DNA of 64,000 nucleotides from Actinocorallia herbida (GTDB lineage Bacteria; Actinomycetota; Actinomycetes; Streptosporangiales; Streptosporangiaceae). Numbering within the stretch: the first letter of the stretch is position 1; every line of letters begins with the position of its first letter. The stretch covers positions 1,736,001-1,800,000 of the forward strand of contig NZ_RJKE01000001.1 in NCBI RefSeq assembly GCF_003751225.1, written 5' to 3'. The notes under the pieces were generated by a model. That model searched no databases and was not told where the DNA came from. It saw nothing but the letters and a program-made list of their open reading frames with translations. Of this stretch, positions 52,785 through 61,016 are shown piece by piece. A program made the position numbers and the translations under genes.

Positions 52785-54092
52785 ATGCGCTTCGGAAAGC
52801 TCGCGTCCGCGGTCGCCCTGACGCTGATCGCCGCCACCGCCGCCGGTTGCGGCGGCGGCGAGGACGACGCCGCCGCGTCCGAGAAGCTCGTCTACTGGGC
52901 CTCCAACCAGGGCACCAGCATCGACCACGACAAGCAGGTGCTCCAGCCCCAGCTCGACGCGTTCGAGCAGCAGACCGGCATCGAGGTCGAACTCGAGGTC
53001 GTCGGCTGGCCCGACCTGCTCAACCGCATCCTCGCGGCCACCACCTCGGGTGAGGGCCCCGACGTGCTCAACATCGGCAACACCTGGTCGGCCTCGCTCC
53101 AGGCCACCGGCGCGTTCCTGCCCTTCGAGGACTCCGTGCTCGAGGAAGTGGGCGGCCGGCAGCGGTTCCTCGGCCCGTCCCTCGCCGCGACCGGCGCGGA
53201 AGGGAAGCCGCCCGCCGCCATCCCGCTCTACGGGCAGGCCTACGGCCTCTACTACAACAAGAAGATGTTCGCCGAGGCGGGCATCGACGGTCCGCCCGCG
53301 ACGTGGGAGGAGCTGATCGAGGACGGCAAGAAGCTGACCAAGGCCGGGCAGTGGGGGCTGACCCTCCAGGCCGGCCAGGTCACCGAGAACGCCCATCACG
53401 CCTCGATCCTCGGCGCCCAGCACGGCGCGACCTTCTTCGCGCCCGACGGGACCCCGCAGCTCGCCTCCGACCCCGCGGTGAACGCCGTCCAGCAGTACCT
53501 GGACCTCATGCAGAAGCACAAGATCGTCGACCCGGGCAACGCCGAGTACACCGACACGGCCAAGTCGCTCAAGGACCTCGCCGACGGCAGGGCCGCGATG
53601 TTCATGAACCAGGCCTCGGCCGGCTCCTTCGAGCTCGCCGGGATGGACATGGCGAACCTCGGCGTCGCGCCGATCCCGCTGCCGGCGGCCCCGCCCGCGG
53701 GCAGCCGCAAGGTGACCAGCTTCGTCGCCGGGATCAACCTCGCGGTGTTCGACAACACCGACAACCGCGCGGGCGCGCTGGAGTTCGCGAAGTTCATGAC
53801 GAGCACCCCGGTCCAGGTGGCGCTCAACCAGGCTTACGGCTCCCTGCCCGTCGTCACCGACGCCTACGCCGACCCCGCCTTCCAGGGCCCCGACGTCAAG
53901 GTCTTCCAGGACGTGCTCAGCACCACCGCCGAGCCCATGCCGCAGGTGCCGCAGGAGTCGCAGTTCGAGACGCTCATCGGCACCGCGATGAAGGAGATGT
54001 TCGCCGACGCCGCCGCGGGCGACCCCGTGGACGCGGCATCGATCAAGGACAGGCTCGTCCAGGCCGACGAGCAGCTGGCCGCGGGCAGCTGA
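52785..54092 (+). CDS. Sugar ABC importer, substrate-binding lipoprotein
   Basis: A 435-residue lipoprotein of extracellular solute-binding family 1. The signal ends ATAAGC (lipobox) and the mature part starts GGGEDDAA. Conserved parts are VVGWPDLLNRILAATTSGEGPDVLNIGNTW and YGLYYNKKMFAEAGI, typical of CUT1 oligosaccharide binders. The beta-glucosidase two genes further suggests cellobiose or another beta-glucoside as the ligand. AAGGA precedes the ATG; an earlier in-frame ATG would spoil the signal peptide. Confidence 0.92.
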   Translation: MRFGKLASAVALTLIAATAAGCGGGEDDAAASEKLVYWASNQGTSIDHDKQVLQPQLDAFEQQTGIEVELEVVGWPDLLNRILAATTSGEGPDVLNIGNTWSASLQATGAFLPFEDSVLEEVGGRQRFLGPSLAATGAEGKPPAAIPLYGQAYGLYYNKKMFAEAGIDGPPATWEELIEDGKKLTKAGQWGLTLQAGQVTENAHHASILGAQHGATFFAPDGTPQLASDPAVNAVQQYLDLMQKHKIVDPGNAEYTDTAKSLKDLADGRAAMFMNQASAGSFELAGMDMANLGVAPIPLPAAPPAGSRKVTSFVAGINLAVFDNTDNRAGALEFAKFMTSTPVQVALNQAYGSLPVVTDAYADPAFQGPDVKVFQDVLSTTAEPMPQVPQESQFETLIGTAMKEMFADAAAGDPVDAASIKDRLVQADEQLAAGS

Positions 54093-54165
54093 CAGGCCGG
54101 AGCGGTCCCGGCCCGAGCACGGGCCGTACCGACCGGGCCGGGACCGCGCGCCGGAAAGGACCCTG

Positions 54166-55152
54166 ATGACGACACTCACCGAGCCCGCGCCCGAGGTGGC
54201 GCCGGACCCCGGCCCGCCCTCCCGCACCCGCCTCCGGCGGCGCCTGCGCGGCGTGCCCCTGCCCTACCTGCTGCTGCTCCCCGCGGTCGCGCTGGAACTG
54301 CTCATCCACCTCGTGCCGATGCTCGTCGGCGTCGGGATGAGCTTCCTCAAACTCACCCAGTTCTTCATCCGCGACTGGTCGGCCGCGCCCGGCGCCGGAC
54401 TGGACAACTACCGGTTCGTCCTGGACTTCGACACCGCGGCGGGCAGGGCCCTGCTGGCCTCCTTCTGGGTGACGGTGCGGTACACGGCCGCCTCCGTCGC
54501 GCTGGCCTGGCTGCTCGGCACCGCGGGCGCCGTCCTCATGCAGCGGGAGTTCCGCGGCAGGGGCTGGCTGCGGACCCTGTTCCTCGTGCCCTACGCGCTG
54601 CCGATGTACGCCGCGGTCATCACCTGGGCGTTCATGTTCCAGCGCGACACCGGCATGGTGAACAGCGTCCTCGGCGACACCCTCGGCCTCGTCGGCACCG
54701 GCGGGGACGCGCCCTTCTGGCTCATCGGCGACAACAGCTTCTGGGCGCTGGTCGTGGTGTCGGTCTGGCGGAACTGGCCCTTCGCGTTCCTCATCATCAT
54801 GGCCGGGCTGCAGAACATCCCGCGCGACCTGTACGAGGCGGCCGCGATCGACGGCGCGGGCTGGTGGCGCCAGTTCCGGTCGGTCACCCAGCCGATGCTG
54901 CGGCCGGTGAACCAGGTGCTGTTCCTCGTGCTGTTCCTGTGGACCTTCAACGACTTCAACACCCCGTACGTGCTGTTCGGGGAGTCGCCGCCCAAGGAGG
55001 CGTCGCTGATCTCGCTGCACATCTACCAGAGCTCGTTCAAGACCTGGAACTTCGGCCTCGGCTCGGCGATGTCGGTGCTGCTGCTGCTGTTCCTGCTGCT
55101 GGTCACCGCGGGGTACCTCGCGGTGTCGTCCCGGAGGAGGACGGTTGTCTGA
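54166..55152 (+). CDS. Sugar ABC importer permease (MalF type)
   Basis: A 328-residue inner-membrane subunit with six helices in the CUT1 pattern. The cytoplasmic EAA loop is DLYEAAAIDGAGWWRQFRSVTQPML, the site that docks the ATPase. No ATPase gene is in the operon; actinomycetes commonly share one MsiK-type ATPase among such importers, which probably applies here. AAAGGA precedes the ATG. The last eight bases overlap the next permease gene. Confidence 0.94.
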   Translation: MTTLTEPAPEVAPDPGPPSRTRLRRRLRGVPLPYLLLLPAVALELLIHLVPMLVGVGMSFLKLTQFFIRDWSAAPGAGLDNYRFVLDFDTAAGRALLASFWVTVRYTAASVALAWLLGTAGAVLMQREFRGRGWLRTLFLVPYALPMYAAVITWAFMFQRDTGMVNSVLGDTLGLVGTGGDAPFWLIGDNSFWALVVVSVWRNWPFAFLIIMAGLQNIPRDLYEAAAIDGAGWWRQFRSVTQPMLRPVNQVLFLVLFLWTFNDFNTPYVLFGESPPKEASLISLHIYQSSFKTWNFGLGSAMSVLLLLFLLLVTAGYLAVSSRRRTVV

Positions 55153-55984
55153 GCCCCGCTGGGTCTCCTGGGCCCGCCGTCTCGTCCTCGGGTTCCTCGC
55201 GCTGTTCACCCTGCTGCCGCTGTACGCGATGCTCGCCTCGGCGCTGAAGCCGCTGCGCGACGTGCAGGGCGACTGGCACTGGATCCCGACCCGCCTCACG
55301 GTGGAGCCGTTCGTCGAGATCTGGTCGACGATCCCGCTCGCCGACTACTTCGTGAACAGCCTCATCGTGTCCGGCGCCGCGACGGTGCTGTCGGTCACCA
55401 TCGCGATCTTCGCCGCCTACGCCGTCAGCAGGTTCGAGTTCCGCGGCCGGAACCTGTTCTCGGTCACGGTCCTGTCGACCCAGATGTTCCCCGGCATCCT
55501 TTTCCTGCTGCCGCTGTTCCTCATCTTCGTCAACATCGGCAACAGCACGGGCGTCGTGCTCTACGGCTCGCGGCTCGGCCTCGTCATCACCTACCTCACC
55601 TTCTCGCTGCCCTTCGCCATCTGGATGCTGGCCGGGTACTTCGCCTCGATCCCGAAGGAGCTCGACGAGGCGGCGAAGGTGGACGGCTGCGGCCCGCTCG
55701 GCGCGCTGCTGCGGATCGTCGTCCCGGCCTCGACGCCCGGCATCGTCGCCGTCGCCATCTACGCCTTCATGACGGCGTGGGGCGAGGTGCTGTTCGCCTC
55801 CGTCATGACCGACTCCGACACCCGGACGCTCGCCGTCGGCCTCCAGGAGTACTCCACGCAGGTGGACGTCTACTGGAACCAGGTGATGGCCGCCTCCCTC
55901 GTCGTCTCGGTGCCCGTCGTCGCCGGATTCCTGCTGCTCCAGCGCTATCTGGTGGCCGGCCTGACCGCCGGCGCCGTCAAGTGA
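55145..55984 (+). CDS. Sugar ABC importer permease (MalG type)
   Basis: A 279-residue second permease subunit with six helices. The EAA loop reads ELDEAAKVDGCGPLGALLRIVVP and NSLIVSGAATVLSVTIAIFAAYAVSRF is the typical MalG N-terminal domain. TTG start with AGGAGG six bases upstream, overlapping the first permease gene by eight bases. Together they form the membrane channel for the sugar caught by the lipoprotein. Confidence 0.94.
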   Translation: MSEPRWVSWARRLVLGFLALFTLLPLYAMLASALKPLRDVQGDWHWIPTRLTVEPFVEIWSTIPLADYFVNSLIVSGAATVLSVTIAIFAAYAVSRFEFRGRNLFSVTVLSTQMFPGILFLLPLFLIFVNIGNSTGVVLYGSRLGLVITYLTFSLPFAIWMLAGYFASIPKELDEAAKVDGCGPLGALLRIVVPASTPGIVAVAIYAFMTAWGEVLFASVMTDSDTRTLAVGLQEYSTQVDVYWNQVMAASLVVSVPVVAGFLLLQRYLVAGLTAGAVK

Positions 55985-56021
55985 CAGGCGTGCAACGCCA
56001 CTTCCGTAGGAGAGGTCTGCC

Positions 56022-57380
56022 TTGAACACCCCCCTTCCCGAAGGTTTCCTGTGGGGCGCGGCCACCGCCGCCTACCAGATCGAGGGCGCCGTCGACGTGG
56101 ACGGCCGGCGCCCCTCCATCTGGGACGACTTCTGCCGCGTGCCCGGCGCGATCGACGACGGCGACACCGGCGACGTGGTCTGCGACCACTACCGGCGCTG
56201 GCCGCAGGACGTCGCGCTGATGCGGGACCTGGGCCTGGAGGCCTACCGGTTCTCCGTCGCCTGGCCGCGGGTGGTGCCGACCGGGCGCGGCGCCGTCAAC
56301 GCCAAGGGACTGGACTTCTACGACCGGCTGGTGGACGCGGTCATGGCGGAGGGCATCAGGCCGTTCGTCACCCTGTACCACTGGGACCTGCCTTCGGCGC
56401 TTCAGGACAAGGGCGGATGGCCCGAACGCGACACCGCCTACGCCTTCGCGGAGTTCGCCGAGGCGGTCGCGCGCAGGCTGGGCGACCGAGTCCAGGACTG
56501 GACGACGGTCAACGAGCCGCTGTGCTCGGCGTGGATCGGCCACCTGGAGGGCAGGTTCGCGCCCGGCGAGCGGGACCTCACCCGTGCCGTGCGCGCCTCG
56601 CACCACCTGCTGCTCGCGCACGGCCTCGGCATGCAGGCCGTGCGCGCGAACGCCGCGAAGCCCGCGCGCGTGGGCCTCGTGCTCAACCCGAGCGGGATCG
56701 CGCCCGCCACCGACCGGCCCGAGGACGTCGCCGCCGCGCACCGTATGGACGGCCACGTGAACCGCTGGTGGCTCGACCCGACGAACGGTCGCGGCTACCC
56801 GGCCGACATGGTCGAGGTGTACGGGGTGGAGCCGCCCGTCCGCGAGGGCGACCTCGAGCTCATCGGCGCGCCCGCCGACTACCACGGCGTGAACTTCTAC
56901 TTCCGCCAGTTCGTCGAGGACGACCCCGAGGGCCCCGCCCCGTTCGCCCGGCAGGTCCCGGTCGAGGGCGCGGAGACGACCGCGATGGGCTGGGAGGTCC
57001 ACGCGCCCGGCCTCACCGACGTCATCCTGCGCTGCAGCGAGGACTACGGGGCCCGCAGCATCTACGTCACCGAGAACGGCGCGGCCTATGCCGACACCGT
57101 CGCGCCCGACGGCTCGGTGCACGATCCCGAGCGCACCGCCTACCTGGAGGGCCATCTGGCGGCCGTCGCCGCCGCCGTCGCCCAGGGCGCGCCCGTCGAC
57201 GGCTACTTCGCCTGGTCCCTCCTGGACAACTTCGAGTGGGCCAACGGCCTGGCCAAGCGCTTCGGCCTGATCCACGTCGACTTCGACACCCAGCGCCGCA
57301 CCGTCAAGTCGAGCGGCCACCGCTACGCCGCCCTCATCGCCGCCCACCGCGCCGCCCGCGCGCAATCGCCCTCCCGCTGA
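56022..57380 (+). CDS. GH1 beta-glucosidase
   Basis: A 452-residue cytoplasmic glycoside hydrolase of family 1, complete in length. The acid/base Glu is in [11 protein letters not shown] near residue 165 and the nucleophile Glu in [10 protein letters not shown] near residue 352. The N-terminal [21 protein letters not shown] is the GH1 signature. It would split imported cellobiose or other beta-glucosides to glucose. TTG start with TAGGAGAGG upstream, 37 bases after the permease; last gene of the operon. Confidence 0.96.
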   Translation: MNTPLPEGFLWGAATAAYQIEGAVDVDGRRPSIWDDFCRVPGAIDDGDTGDVVCDHYRRWPQDVALMRDLGLEAYRFSVAWPRVVPTGRGAVNAKGLDFYDRLVDAVMAEGIRPFVTLYHWDLPSALQDKGGWPERDTAYAFAEFAEAVARRLGDRVQDWTTVNEPLCSAWIGHLEGRFAPGERDLTRAVRASHHLLLAHGLGMQAVRANAAKPARVGLVLNPSGIAPATDRPEDVAAAHRMDGHVNRWWLDPTNGRGYPADMVEVYGVEPPVREGDLELIGAPADYHGVNFYFRQFVEDDPEGPAPFARQVPVEGAETTAMGWEVHAPGLTDVILRCSEDYGARSIYVTENGAAYADTVAPDGSVHDPERTAYLEGHLAAVAAAVAQGAPVDGYFAWSLLDNFEWANGLAKRFGLIHVDFDTQRRTVKSSGHRYAALIAAHRAARAQSPSR

Positions 57381-57410
57381 GACCGGGCGCCGGAAGAGCC
57401 GGGATCCGTC

Positions 57411-57435
57411 GGCCGCGACCCCCGGGGTCGCGGCC
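57411..57435 (+). terminator. Hairpin after the beta-glucosidase gene
   Basis: GGCCGCGACC pairs with GGTCGCGGCC around five bases (CCCGG), 31 bases after the stop. A likely operon terminator. Downstream, 57436-57777 is a control region with the sites listed next and no gene. Confidence 0.8.
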
Positions 57436-57536
57436 GGGCGTGCCGGAGATCCGAGTGCCAGGTCATGTGTACGGGTGATGACAGGCCGTCGTCCCTCTGT
57501 GGGGCGGCGGTTTCGTCGTTTTTGGGAGGATTTTTC

Positions 57537-57548
57537 TGGTCTAGACCA
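57537..57548. promoter_or_regulatory. DasR-site-like (dre) palindrome
   Basis: TGGTCTAGACCA is a perfect 12-bp palindrome identical to the core of the DasR-responsive element of streptomycetes (from memory). DasR is a GntR-family repressor that responds to glucosamine phosphates and controls chitin/GlcNAc use. The site is 80 bases upstream of the xylF-like promoter, so it may add GlcNAc control to this operon. Binding is inference. Confidence 0.6.
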
Positions 57549-57616
57549 TGTCCTCGCAGGTAACGGGCGGGTTTCCTGATTGTTATCTCAGACAACAAAA
57601 TCATGGGTTCGGGTGG

Positions 57617-57645
57617 TTGTCGGGAGCGTTGCGGTGGATTAAGTT
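57617..57645 (+). promoter_or_regulatory. Candidate sigma-70 promoter of the xylFGH-like operon
   Basis: TTGTCG at 57617 and TAAGTT at 57640 are separated by 17 bases. TTGCAGCAA, a nine-base palindrome at 57644-57652, covers the expected start point and could be the ROK operator. The leader would be about 125 bases long. Confidence 0.55.
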
Positions 57646-57698
57646 GCAGCAAACAACATTCAAACCAGGTCGAAAGTTCGCGATCCGGACCTAAGCCT

Positions 57699-57714
57699 GG
57701 TTCAGCGCTGAACC
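57699..57714. promoter_or_regulatory. Perfect 16-bp palindrome in the xyl leader
   Basis: GGTTCAGCGCTGAACC is fully self-complementary and lies 63 bases before the xylF-like start, in the transcribed leader. Either a DNA-binding site or a hairpin that affects the transcript. CCAGG/CCTGG arms nearby (57665, 57696) add structure. Confidence 0.5.
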
Positions 57715-57777
57715 CACCCCATATCCCCCAGGCCCGGCCCTCTCCGGCGCCTTCCCCCTCGAAAGGACCCACGCATC

Positions 57778-58875
57778 ATGCGCAAGGGGATCCTCACGCT
57801 GACCGCCACCCTGGCCCTGCTCGGCAGCACCGTCGCGGCGTGCGGCGACGACGCCGCCGACACCGCGGCGCCCAGCGCCGACAAGGCCGTCGGCAAGATC
57901 GGCGTCATCCTGCCCGACAGCAAGTCCTCCGCCCGCTGGGAGGGCGCGGACCGCAAGTACCTCAAGGAGGCGTTCGACGCCGCCGGGGTCGAGTCGGACA
58001 TCCAGAACGCCCAGGGTGACAAGTCCGCGTTCCAGACCATCGCCGACCAGATGATCACCAACGGCGCGACCGTGCTGCTGATCGTCAACCTGGACTCCGG
58101 CACCGGCAAGGCCGTCATCGAGAAGGCCAAGACCCAGGGCGTCGCGGTCATCGACTACGACCGGCTCACCCTCGGCGGCGGCGCGGAGTACTACGTCTCC
58201 TTCGACAACACCGCCGTGGGCAAGCTCCAGGGCGAGGGCCTCGTCAAGTGCCTCACCGACCAGAAGGCCGAGAAGCCGATCATCGCCGAGCTCAACGGCT
58301 CGCCGACCGACAACAACGCCACCCTGTTCAAGAACGGCTACGACGGCGTCCTCCAGGCCAAGTACGACTCCGGTGACTACACCAAGGGCCCGGACCAGTC
58401 GGTCCCGGACTGGGACAACACCAAGGCCGGCACCATCTTCGAGCAGATGCTGACCAGCGAGCCGAAGATCGGCGGCGTCCTCGCCGCCAACGACGGCCTG
58501 GGCAACGCCGCCATCGCGGTGCTCAAGAAGCAGAAGCTGAACGGCCAGGTCCCGGTGACCGGCCAGGACGCCACCGTGCAGGGTCTCCAGAACATCCTCG
58601 CGGGCGACCAGTGCATGACGGTCTACAAGGCCATCAAGAAGGAGGCCGACGCGGCCGCCTCCCTCGCCATCTCGCTCGCCAAGGGCGAGAAGGGCACCAC
58701 CAACGGCACCACCAAGGACTCCGAGACCGGCGCCGAGGTCCCCTCGGTCCTGCTCGAGCCGCAGGCCATCTTCAAGGACAACGTCAAGGACGTCGTCACG
58801 GACGGCTTCGTGACCAAGGAAGAGCTCTGCACCGGTGACTTCGCGAAGGCGTGCACCGAGGCGGGCATCCAGTAG
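57778..58875 (+). CDS. xylF: Xylose-type sugar-binding lipoprotein
   Basis: A 365-residue periplasmic-binding-protein-type lipoprotein (family 4, ribose/xylose group). Signal peptide ends STVAAC. The fold starts KIGVILPDSKSSARWEGADRKYL, then IDYDRLTLGGGAEYYVSFDN and LNGSPTDNNATLFKNGYDG, all close to XylF. AAAGGA precedes the ATG by about ten bases. A strong hairpin separates it from the ATPase gene, which fits much higher expression of the binding protein than of the membrane subunits. Xylose is the likely ligand by family, though not proven. Confidence 0.9.
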   Translation: MRKGILTLTATLALLGSTVAACGDDAADTAAPSADKAVGKIGVILPDSKSSARWEGADRKYLKEAFDAAGVESDIQNAQGDKSAFQTIADQMITNGATVLLIVNLDSGTGKAVIEKAKTQGVAVIDYDRLTLGGGAEYYVSFDNTAVGKLQGEGLVKCLTDQKAEKPIIAELNGSPTDNNATLFKNGYDGVLQAKYDSGDYTKGPDQSVPDWDNTKAGTIFEQMLTSEPKIGGVLAANDGLGNAAIAVLKKQKLNGQVPVTGQDATVQGLQNILAGDQCMTVYKAIKKEADAAASLAISLAKGEKGTTNGTTKDSETGAEVPSVLLEPQAIFKDNVKDVVTDGFVTKEELCTGDFAKACTEAGIQ

Positions 58876-58892
58876 CAGCCGATCCGGCTTCA

Positions 58893-58920
58893 CCCCGGCC
58901 GCCCGCGAGGGCGGCCGGGG
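58893..58920 (+). terminator. Intercistronic hairpin between xylF and xylG
   Basis: CCCCGGCCGCCC at 58893-58904 pairs perfectly with 58909-58920 around GCGA. It sits between the binding-protein stop and the ribosome site of the ATPase gene. Likely an attenuator or a 3' stabiliser that lets xylF outnumber the later gene products. Confidence 0.75.
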
Positions 58921-58939
58921 CTCAGTTGAGGAGACCCCC

Positions 58940-59740
58940 ATGACCGCGTCTGAGAACCCGGCCGACGGCCCGGTGATCGAACTGCGTGGGATCGACAAGA
59001 GTTTCGGTCCCGTCCAGGTGCTGCACGGCGTCGACTTCGAGGTCCACGCAGGTGAGGTCACCGCGCTCGTCGGTGACAACGGCGCCGGCAAGTCCACCCT
59101 CGTCAAGTGCATCGGCGGCATCCACCCGTTCGACTCCGGCGAGTACCTTTTCGACGGCAGTCCCGTGCACGTCGGCAGCCCTCGTGACGCGGCGGCGCTG
59201 GGCGTCGAGATCGTCTACCAGGACCTCGCCCTGGCCGACAACCTCGACATCGTGCAGAACATGTTCCTCGGCCGCGAGAAGAAGCGCGGCCTCATCCTCG
59301 ACGAGTACGCGATGGAGGAACTGGCCGCCGAGACCCTCGCGGGCCTGTCCGTCCGGACGGTCAAGTCGGTCCGCCAGCAGGTGTCGAGCCTGTCCGGCGG
59401 CCAGCGGCAGACCGTCGCCATCGCCAAGGCCGTGCTGTGGAACAGCAAGGTCGTCATCCTGGACGAGCCGACCGCCGCCCTCGGCGTCGCGCAGACCCAG
59501 CAGGTGCTGGAGCTCGTGCGCCGCCTCGCCGACAAGGGCCTGGCCGTCGTGCTCATCTCGCACAACATGAACGACGTCTTCGCGGTGTCCGACCGGATCG
59601 CCGCGCTGTACCTGGGCCGGATGGCCGCACAGGTGAAGACCCGCGACGTCACGCACGCGCAGGTGGTCGAGCTCATCACCGCCGGCCGCAGCGGCGACCT
59701 GGGCATTCAGCAAGCCAACGGGAACGGAGCCAAGGCATGA
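58940..59740 (+). CDS. xylG: Sugar ABC importer ATPase, single domain
   Basis: A 266-residue ATPase. Walker A GDNGAGKST near residue 43, signature LSGGQRQTVAIA, Walker B VVILDEPTAALGV and switch His in ISHNMNDV are complete. XylG and RbsA of enterobacteria have two fused ATPase domains (about 500 residues); here there is one, as in some actinobacterial sugar importers, so it should act as a homodimer. TTGAGGAG precedes the ATG; the longer frame upstream is non-coding. Overlaps the permease gene by four bases (ATGA). Confidence 0.92.
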   Translation: MTASENPADGPVIELRGIDKSFGPVQVLHGVDFEVHAGEVTALVGDNGAGKSTLVKCIGGIHPFDSGEYLFDGSPVHVGSPRDAAALGVEIVYQDLALADNLDIVQNMFLGREKKRGLILDEYAMEELAAETLAGLSVRTVKSVRQQVSSLSGGQRQTVAIAKAVLWNSKVVILDEPTAALGVAQTQQVLELVRRLADKGLAVVLISHNMNDVFAVSDRIAALYLGRMAAQVKTRDVTHAQVVELITAGRSGDLGIQQANGNGAKA

Positions 59741-60981
59741 GCGCCGTCGCGACCAAGCGGCCGGCCGAGGAGAGCACCGGGTCGCCGGTGAAGGAGATGG
59801 TCGGCGGCTACTTCGGCCGGGTCAAGGGCGGCGACATGGGAGCGCTGCCCGCCCTCATCGCCCTCATCGCCCTCTGCGTGTTCTTCTGGGCGGCCCAGCC
59901 GACCTTCATGAGCACCGGCAACCTCGCCAACCTGTTCACGCAGGGCGCGGCGGGCATCGTCATCGCCATGGGCCTGGTCTTCGTCCTGCTGCTCGGCGAG
60001 ATCGACCTGTCGGCGGGCTTCACCAGCGGCGTCTGCGCCGCCGTGCTCGCGGTGACCCTCACCCAGCACGGCTGGCCCTGGTACGCCTCGGTCGGCGCCG
60101 CGCTCATCGTCGGCGCCCTCATCGGCACCCTGCTCGGCACGATCGTGGTGAAGATCGGCATTCCGTCGTTCGTCGTGACGCTCGCGGCGTTCCTCGCCCT
60201 CCAGGGCGTGGCGCTGAAGATCATGGACAACGGCACCAACATCTCCATCCAGGACAAGACGATCCTGTCGGTGTCCAACGACAACGTGCCGATCACCCTG
60301 GGCTGGGTGATCTTCGCGATCGGCATCATCGGGTTCGGCATCGTCCAGTTCCTGCAGTACTCCTCCCGCCGCAAGCGCGGGCTGGTCGGGCAGAGCCTGA
60401 CGACCGTGCTGTTCAAGGTCGGCGGCCTCGCCGTCGTCTGCGGCATCGGCGTCTACCTGCTCAGCCTGGAGCGCAGCCGGAACCCGGCGTTCGCGTCGCT
60501 CAAGGGCATGCCGATCGTCGTGCCGCTCATCCTGATCCTGCTCGTCGTGTTCACCTTCGTGCTGAACCGGACGTCCTTCGGCCGGCACATCTACGCGGTC
60601 GGCGGCAACCAGGAGGCGGCCCGCCGCGCGGGCATCAACGTCGACCGGATCCGGGTCACCGCGTTCGTGCTGTGCTCGGCGATGGCCGCGATCGGCGGCA
60701 TCATCGCCGCGTCGCGCGCCAACTCCGTCGACCCGAACACCGGCGGCAGCGACGTGCTGCTGAAGGCGGTCGGCGCGGCGGTCATCGGCGGCACCAGCCT
60801 CTTCGGCGGCCGGGGCCGGATGATGGACGCGATCCTCGGTGGCATGGTCATCGCGGTCATCGACAACGGCATGGGCCTCATGGGGTACAGCGCGGGAACG
60901 AAGTTCATCGTGACAGGATTGGTGCTGCTGCTGGCGGCGGGCGTCGACGCCCTGTCCAGACGGCGTTCCCTGAGCACGTGA
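59737..60981 (+). CDS. xylH: Sugar ABC importer permease (XylH type)
   Basis: A 414-residue membrane subunit with about ten to twelve helices of the BPD_transp_2 family. Recognisable parts are AMGLVFVLLLGEIDLSAGF, VVKIGIPSFVVTLAAFLALQGVAL and RTSFGRHIYAVGGNQEAARRAGINVDRIR, the cytoplasmic coupling segment. The length suits XylH rather than the shorter RbsC. ATG overlaps the ATPase stop. A ROK regulator gene follows after 35 bases on the same strand. Confidence 0.93.
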   Translation: MSAVATKRPAEESTGSPVKEMVGGYFGRVKGGDMGALPALIALIALCVFFWAAQPTFMSTGNLANLFTQGAAGIVIAMGLVFVLLLGEIDLSAGFTSGVCAAVLAVTLTQHGWPWYASVGAALIVGALIGTLLGTIVVKIGIPSFVVTLAAFLALQGVALKIMDNGTNISIQDKTILSVSNDNVPITLGWVIFAIGIIGFGIVQFLQYSSRRKRGLVGQSLTTVLFKVGGLAVVCGIGVYLLSLERSRNPAFASLKGMPIVVPLILILLVVFTFVLNRTSFGRHIYAVGGNQEAARRAGINVDRIRVTAFVLCSAMAAIGGIIAASRANSVDPNTGGSDVLLKAVGAAVIGGTSLFGGRGRMMDAILGGMVIAVIDNGMGLMGYSAGTKFIVTGLVLLLAAGVDALSRRRSLST

Positions 60982-61016
60982 CCAGCCTCCGCCCCTCCCG
61001 GTAAGGACCCCCACCC

